Assembly (NCBI GenBank): GCA_033026295.1
Contig: CM065183.1
Location: 20,933,202 to 20,997,201, forward strand
DNA: 64,000 bases
Direction of reading: 5' to 3'
Source: Channa striata
Taxonomy: Eukaryota; Chordata; Actinopteri; Anabantiformes; Channidae
Shown here: positions 61,288-64,000 of the stretch, piece after piece
How positions within the stretch are numbered: position 1 is the first letter of the stretch
Layout: each line of letters opens with the position of its first letter
The notes under the pieces: generated by a model
What the model was told of the DNA's origin: nothing
Seen by the model: the letters and a program-made list of their open reading frames with translations, nothing else
Database searches by the model: none
Position numbers and translations under genes: made by a program

Positions 61288-62084
61288 ACCGGAACAGTGC
61301 TGGCAATCAGACCTTTATTAAAACTACTGTTTGGAGTCACTTTTACACCCAGAGATTTGTATCATGGATATTTAATGGGAAGAGTGACATCCTGTGTAGG
61401 AAATGTCACAAGTTTGATTCCCACAATCAGCTGAGTTGGGGTGAGGGAGCTTGTCTTGATTCAAGCTTTTTGTCACTGATGACGGGTTCAGGGATTTTCT
61501 TTACGTTGGCAGATTCTTCCACTTGTTTTACAAATGACACACAGAACTGAACAAAATGGCTGTGAGACATGAATTTTTGAAAAGCTCTCCACGTATTCTC
61601 GTCAGAACGTAAACATGGAGTGCTGTCTGTGCTCGACTGGCTACGTGACCTCTCCATTCATCACTCCCCATGGTCAGCTGTCAGCAGAGGGGAAGATGGA
61701 AGTAGTAAGCTGGGGGCCCTGTGGGCAGATATGGTTACCACTAAGTTGTGTGTGACATAGGCGGTGGATATCAATGTCACCAAGTACTCAAACAAGTGAA
61801 GATCCCCGGTCAATCTGGGCCGGGGATGCCTTTACCTCGCCGCCTCTCAGGTTCACGCTTTGTCCATTATTGGGTCATTGTCTCACTGTGTGTGCGTGCA
61901 CACGTGGGGTCAATATTTTCCACTATCCACCTGTTAAGGGCAGTGGAGGTGTGTGCAGGGGGGGTAAAGAAAAGAAGAGATCAGTGTTCAGCAGCTTTTT
62001 TGATTGTTTGAATTGGTTGTTAAACGGCTTCATTGGCATGATGCTAGCAGCACACACCTAGTGCAGCCTACAACTGACGACCAG

Positions 62085-62088
<4 letters not shown>

Positions 62089-62126
<38 letters not shown>
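62089..62126. repeat. 38-base poly-T tract in jag2 intron 2
   Basis: Uninterrupted T tract. It could be the poly-A tail of a - strand retrotransposed sequence, but no recognisable element adjoins it. Confidence 0.9.
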
Positions 62127-62130
<4 letters not shown>

Positions 62131-64000
62131 GATTGAATTAGCGGTTTCTCAAAATATCAGAAAACTGTGAAATGCCCATTGCGTGTGTTTTTATACATGT
62201 CTCAATCAATTTAAAGTTAAATGAAATGGAGAAAAGCTGCAAATTCCAACATGTTATTCCCTGGGATCAGCCCGTGTTTGTCAGTTTTGCCTGACGAATG
62301 CCTTTATTTATCCATGCGATGTGACTAACATTTCTATAATTCTGCTGGTGTCTGTGCCAGATATGATCCTTGAATGGTGATTTCTGCTGCAATGCTTTTG
62401 GTTTTGGCAGCTTTTCTTCTTCACGTCACTTGTGTAAGTGTAGAGGGTGCAAGTCTCACAGGACACTGAAGTGTTGTCATGCATGGATTAATGATTCAAG
62501 ATTTGAAATTGAAAATAGCTGAAATTCTTTCTCTCCTAAATAAAAGTTCTCCTCATGTAAGGAAACGTTTTGTTTTCAGGGTTTTTTTTTAATCTTCTGC
62601 TATTTTGTCTTAAAATAAATCTTGGTCTTAGTTCATGGAGTAGGGAGAACGACAACTGGTGACTAACAACAGTTTTCTAGCTCCAGAAAGAAGTTTACAA
62701 TCTCTCAAACAGTTTGTGAAAGAGTAAAATAGAAATGTAGAAAACCCTGTCCTCTTGACAGCCAACAATAATCCGTCACACGCTGCAGTTTGTACTGTGG
62801 CGTGCTCGTGGCCAACAGGCAGCACTAACGCTGTGTTTTGTGTGATGCAGTGGCCTGTAGCCTCTGGTGCTGCTTTAGTGGACTCCTTCGGTTGCCCCCG
62901 CTATCTGGGCCACTGGTCCCAACATGGACTAGCTGCCAAAAGAAAAGGAGGACATTGTTCCGTCCTCTCCTTCACTGATGATTTCCCTTTTATGTTAACC
63001 CCTCTGGCTGTTTGGGTCTTCTTTTGGGACATCTCTTCTCATGAAAGGGAACAGGGGGGAGGAGAGGGTTGGATTGAGCAGTGGAGCGAGGGGAGAAGGG
63101 ATGATGGGAAGAGGAGGACCCCCCAAAAAAAAGAAAAAACCTCTTGTGACACTTCAATCCCGACAGACATGTCTTTTGGGGACACAGACACATAAGACGC
63201 TGTCTAACAGTAGTAACTTAAGCAAAAACAATCTTTCGCTCCTTCTCCTCTTTCTTTTCTGCACCCCCTTCTCCCATCTCCACATCTCCCGCTCCCTCCG
63301 TCTCCTTATGCGGTATTTTTAGAGCTGCTGTCCGCCCCTCACCCCTCTGTGAGTAAATCAAGGATCGAGGGTGCGTACTCCTTCAGTTTCATAGCCCTTG
63401 TTTTTTTTGTTTTTTTCCATATGCCCCACTCTTGCCAGAATTTCTCTCTCAGCCTGGCAGAGCTGGGAGGACAGAGGTGGAACAGCTGTTGTTTAGAGGC
63501 CTCCTCCTGCTCCTGCTCCTGCTCCAGAATAAATGTTTTAGTGAAACGGCATTAGGAAAACAGGCTATGATTACAGCACGTTGAGTGTAGCTTCACCTCG
63601 CTCGGAGTAGTATCAGTGAGCAATCACAAAGTGCAAAGTTGGATGATGGCAAGTCGATGTCCTCTTCGGTTGTTTTCTCGATGGCGTCACTGCCGGCGGC
63701 TGGCTCGTTTCGCTCATTTGCCGAGTGCCCCCTTGGCACCTGCTCCTCCGTCAGGAGCTCTTCTCCGTTTTGGTGATGCGTTTATGGTTGATTACATTTG
63801 GGAAAACAGGAGGAGGGTGGTGTGATGCCCGTGTGGACAGCGTAGGGCTGGTGGTGTTGGGTGAGCGAGGGATCAGTTGGTACATATGGGCTTCAGTGAT
63901 CCTGCAGGATGTTGAAGGACTTTAATGTACGTCTGCGTATGCCAAGAAGTTGTGCAACAAAAATATGAGATGTGCTGCTGTCAAGGCTACATTCATTGTA

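Larger units (their letters stand above)
60582..64000 (+). other. jag2: jag2 intron 2 (runs off the window)
   Basis: The sequence after the GTAAGT donor at 60582 has no recognisable third Jagged exon, so intron 2 is at least 3.4 kb. It holds a GT microsatellite (60627-60655), a poly-G tract near 61190-61201, a 38-base poly-T tract (62089-62126) and an exact CGTGGGAA RBPJ/CSL-type motif at 61280-61287. Its open frames (for example 62755-63195) are low-complexity or unrecognisable. No other gene is seen. Confidence 0.75.

Noticed and set aside
60582..64000. Third jag2 exon
   Set aside because: The short exon that should follow FAWP (coding an R-S/T-F/Y-T-L-type start) was looked for and is not recognisable before the window ends.
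1..64000. CRISPR arrays, operons, phage or integron structures
   Set aside because: The sequence is a vertebrate nuclear genome with introns, CpG-rich promoters and fish retroelements; no regularly spaced repeat array other than simple repeats is present.

Overview
The window is nuclear DNA of a ray-finned fish, most likely a percomorph teleost. It is intron- and repeat-rich, has many CA/GT microsatellites, and carries tRNA-derived SINE remnants, an L2-type LINE remnant and Tc1-like fragments of kinds common in that group. There are no operons, phage, CRISPR arrays or other prokaryotic features. Almost all short open frames are chance frames, many of them running through dinucleotide repeats.

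One gene is recognised with confidence: the 5' end of a Jagged-type Notch ligand on the + strand at the right end. A GC-rich, CCAAT-bearing, TATA-less promoter lies at about 59.2-59.56 kb. Coding exon 1 (59603-59671) encodes the start and signal peptide. Coding exon 2 (60258-60581) encodes the MNNL (Notch-ligand N-terminal) domain. Both splice junctions are phase 0, and the residues favour Jagged2 over Jagged1. Intron 2 fills the rest of the window, and the DSL, EGF and later exons lie beyond it.

To its left on the - strand is the 3' end of a second, unrecognised protein gene. Its exons are 57340-57453, 57186-57221 and a terminal exon 57102-56971 with a stop; they join in phase 0 throughout and one acceptor is a tandem CAGCAG. 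One or two candidate upstream exons lie further right. This gene is therefore divergent from jag2.

The remaining 1-56.4 kb looks intergenic or intronic. The left 19 kb holds most CA/GT microsatellites and several SINE and Tc1-like relics. At 19-38 kb there are several long single-copy stretches that look like conserved-noncoding-element candidates, including a perfect X-box (RFX) motif at 28.79 kb. Between 31 and 55 kb a few segments look like untranslated or small-ORF exons of an unidentified + strand transcript: a possible first exon ending at 31046, an exon at 42488-42615, and a two-exon 67-codon frame at 54877-55185. An internally deleted L2-type LINE sits at 51.3-52.45 kb, and two inverted copies of one dispersed repeat lie at 43.5 and 56.7 kb.

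I found no convincing new molecular system. The items most worth following are the unidentified minus-strand gene, the 54.9 kb spliced ORF, the overlapping upstream ORF of jag2, and the regulatory-motif and conserved-element candidates.
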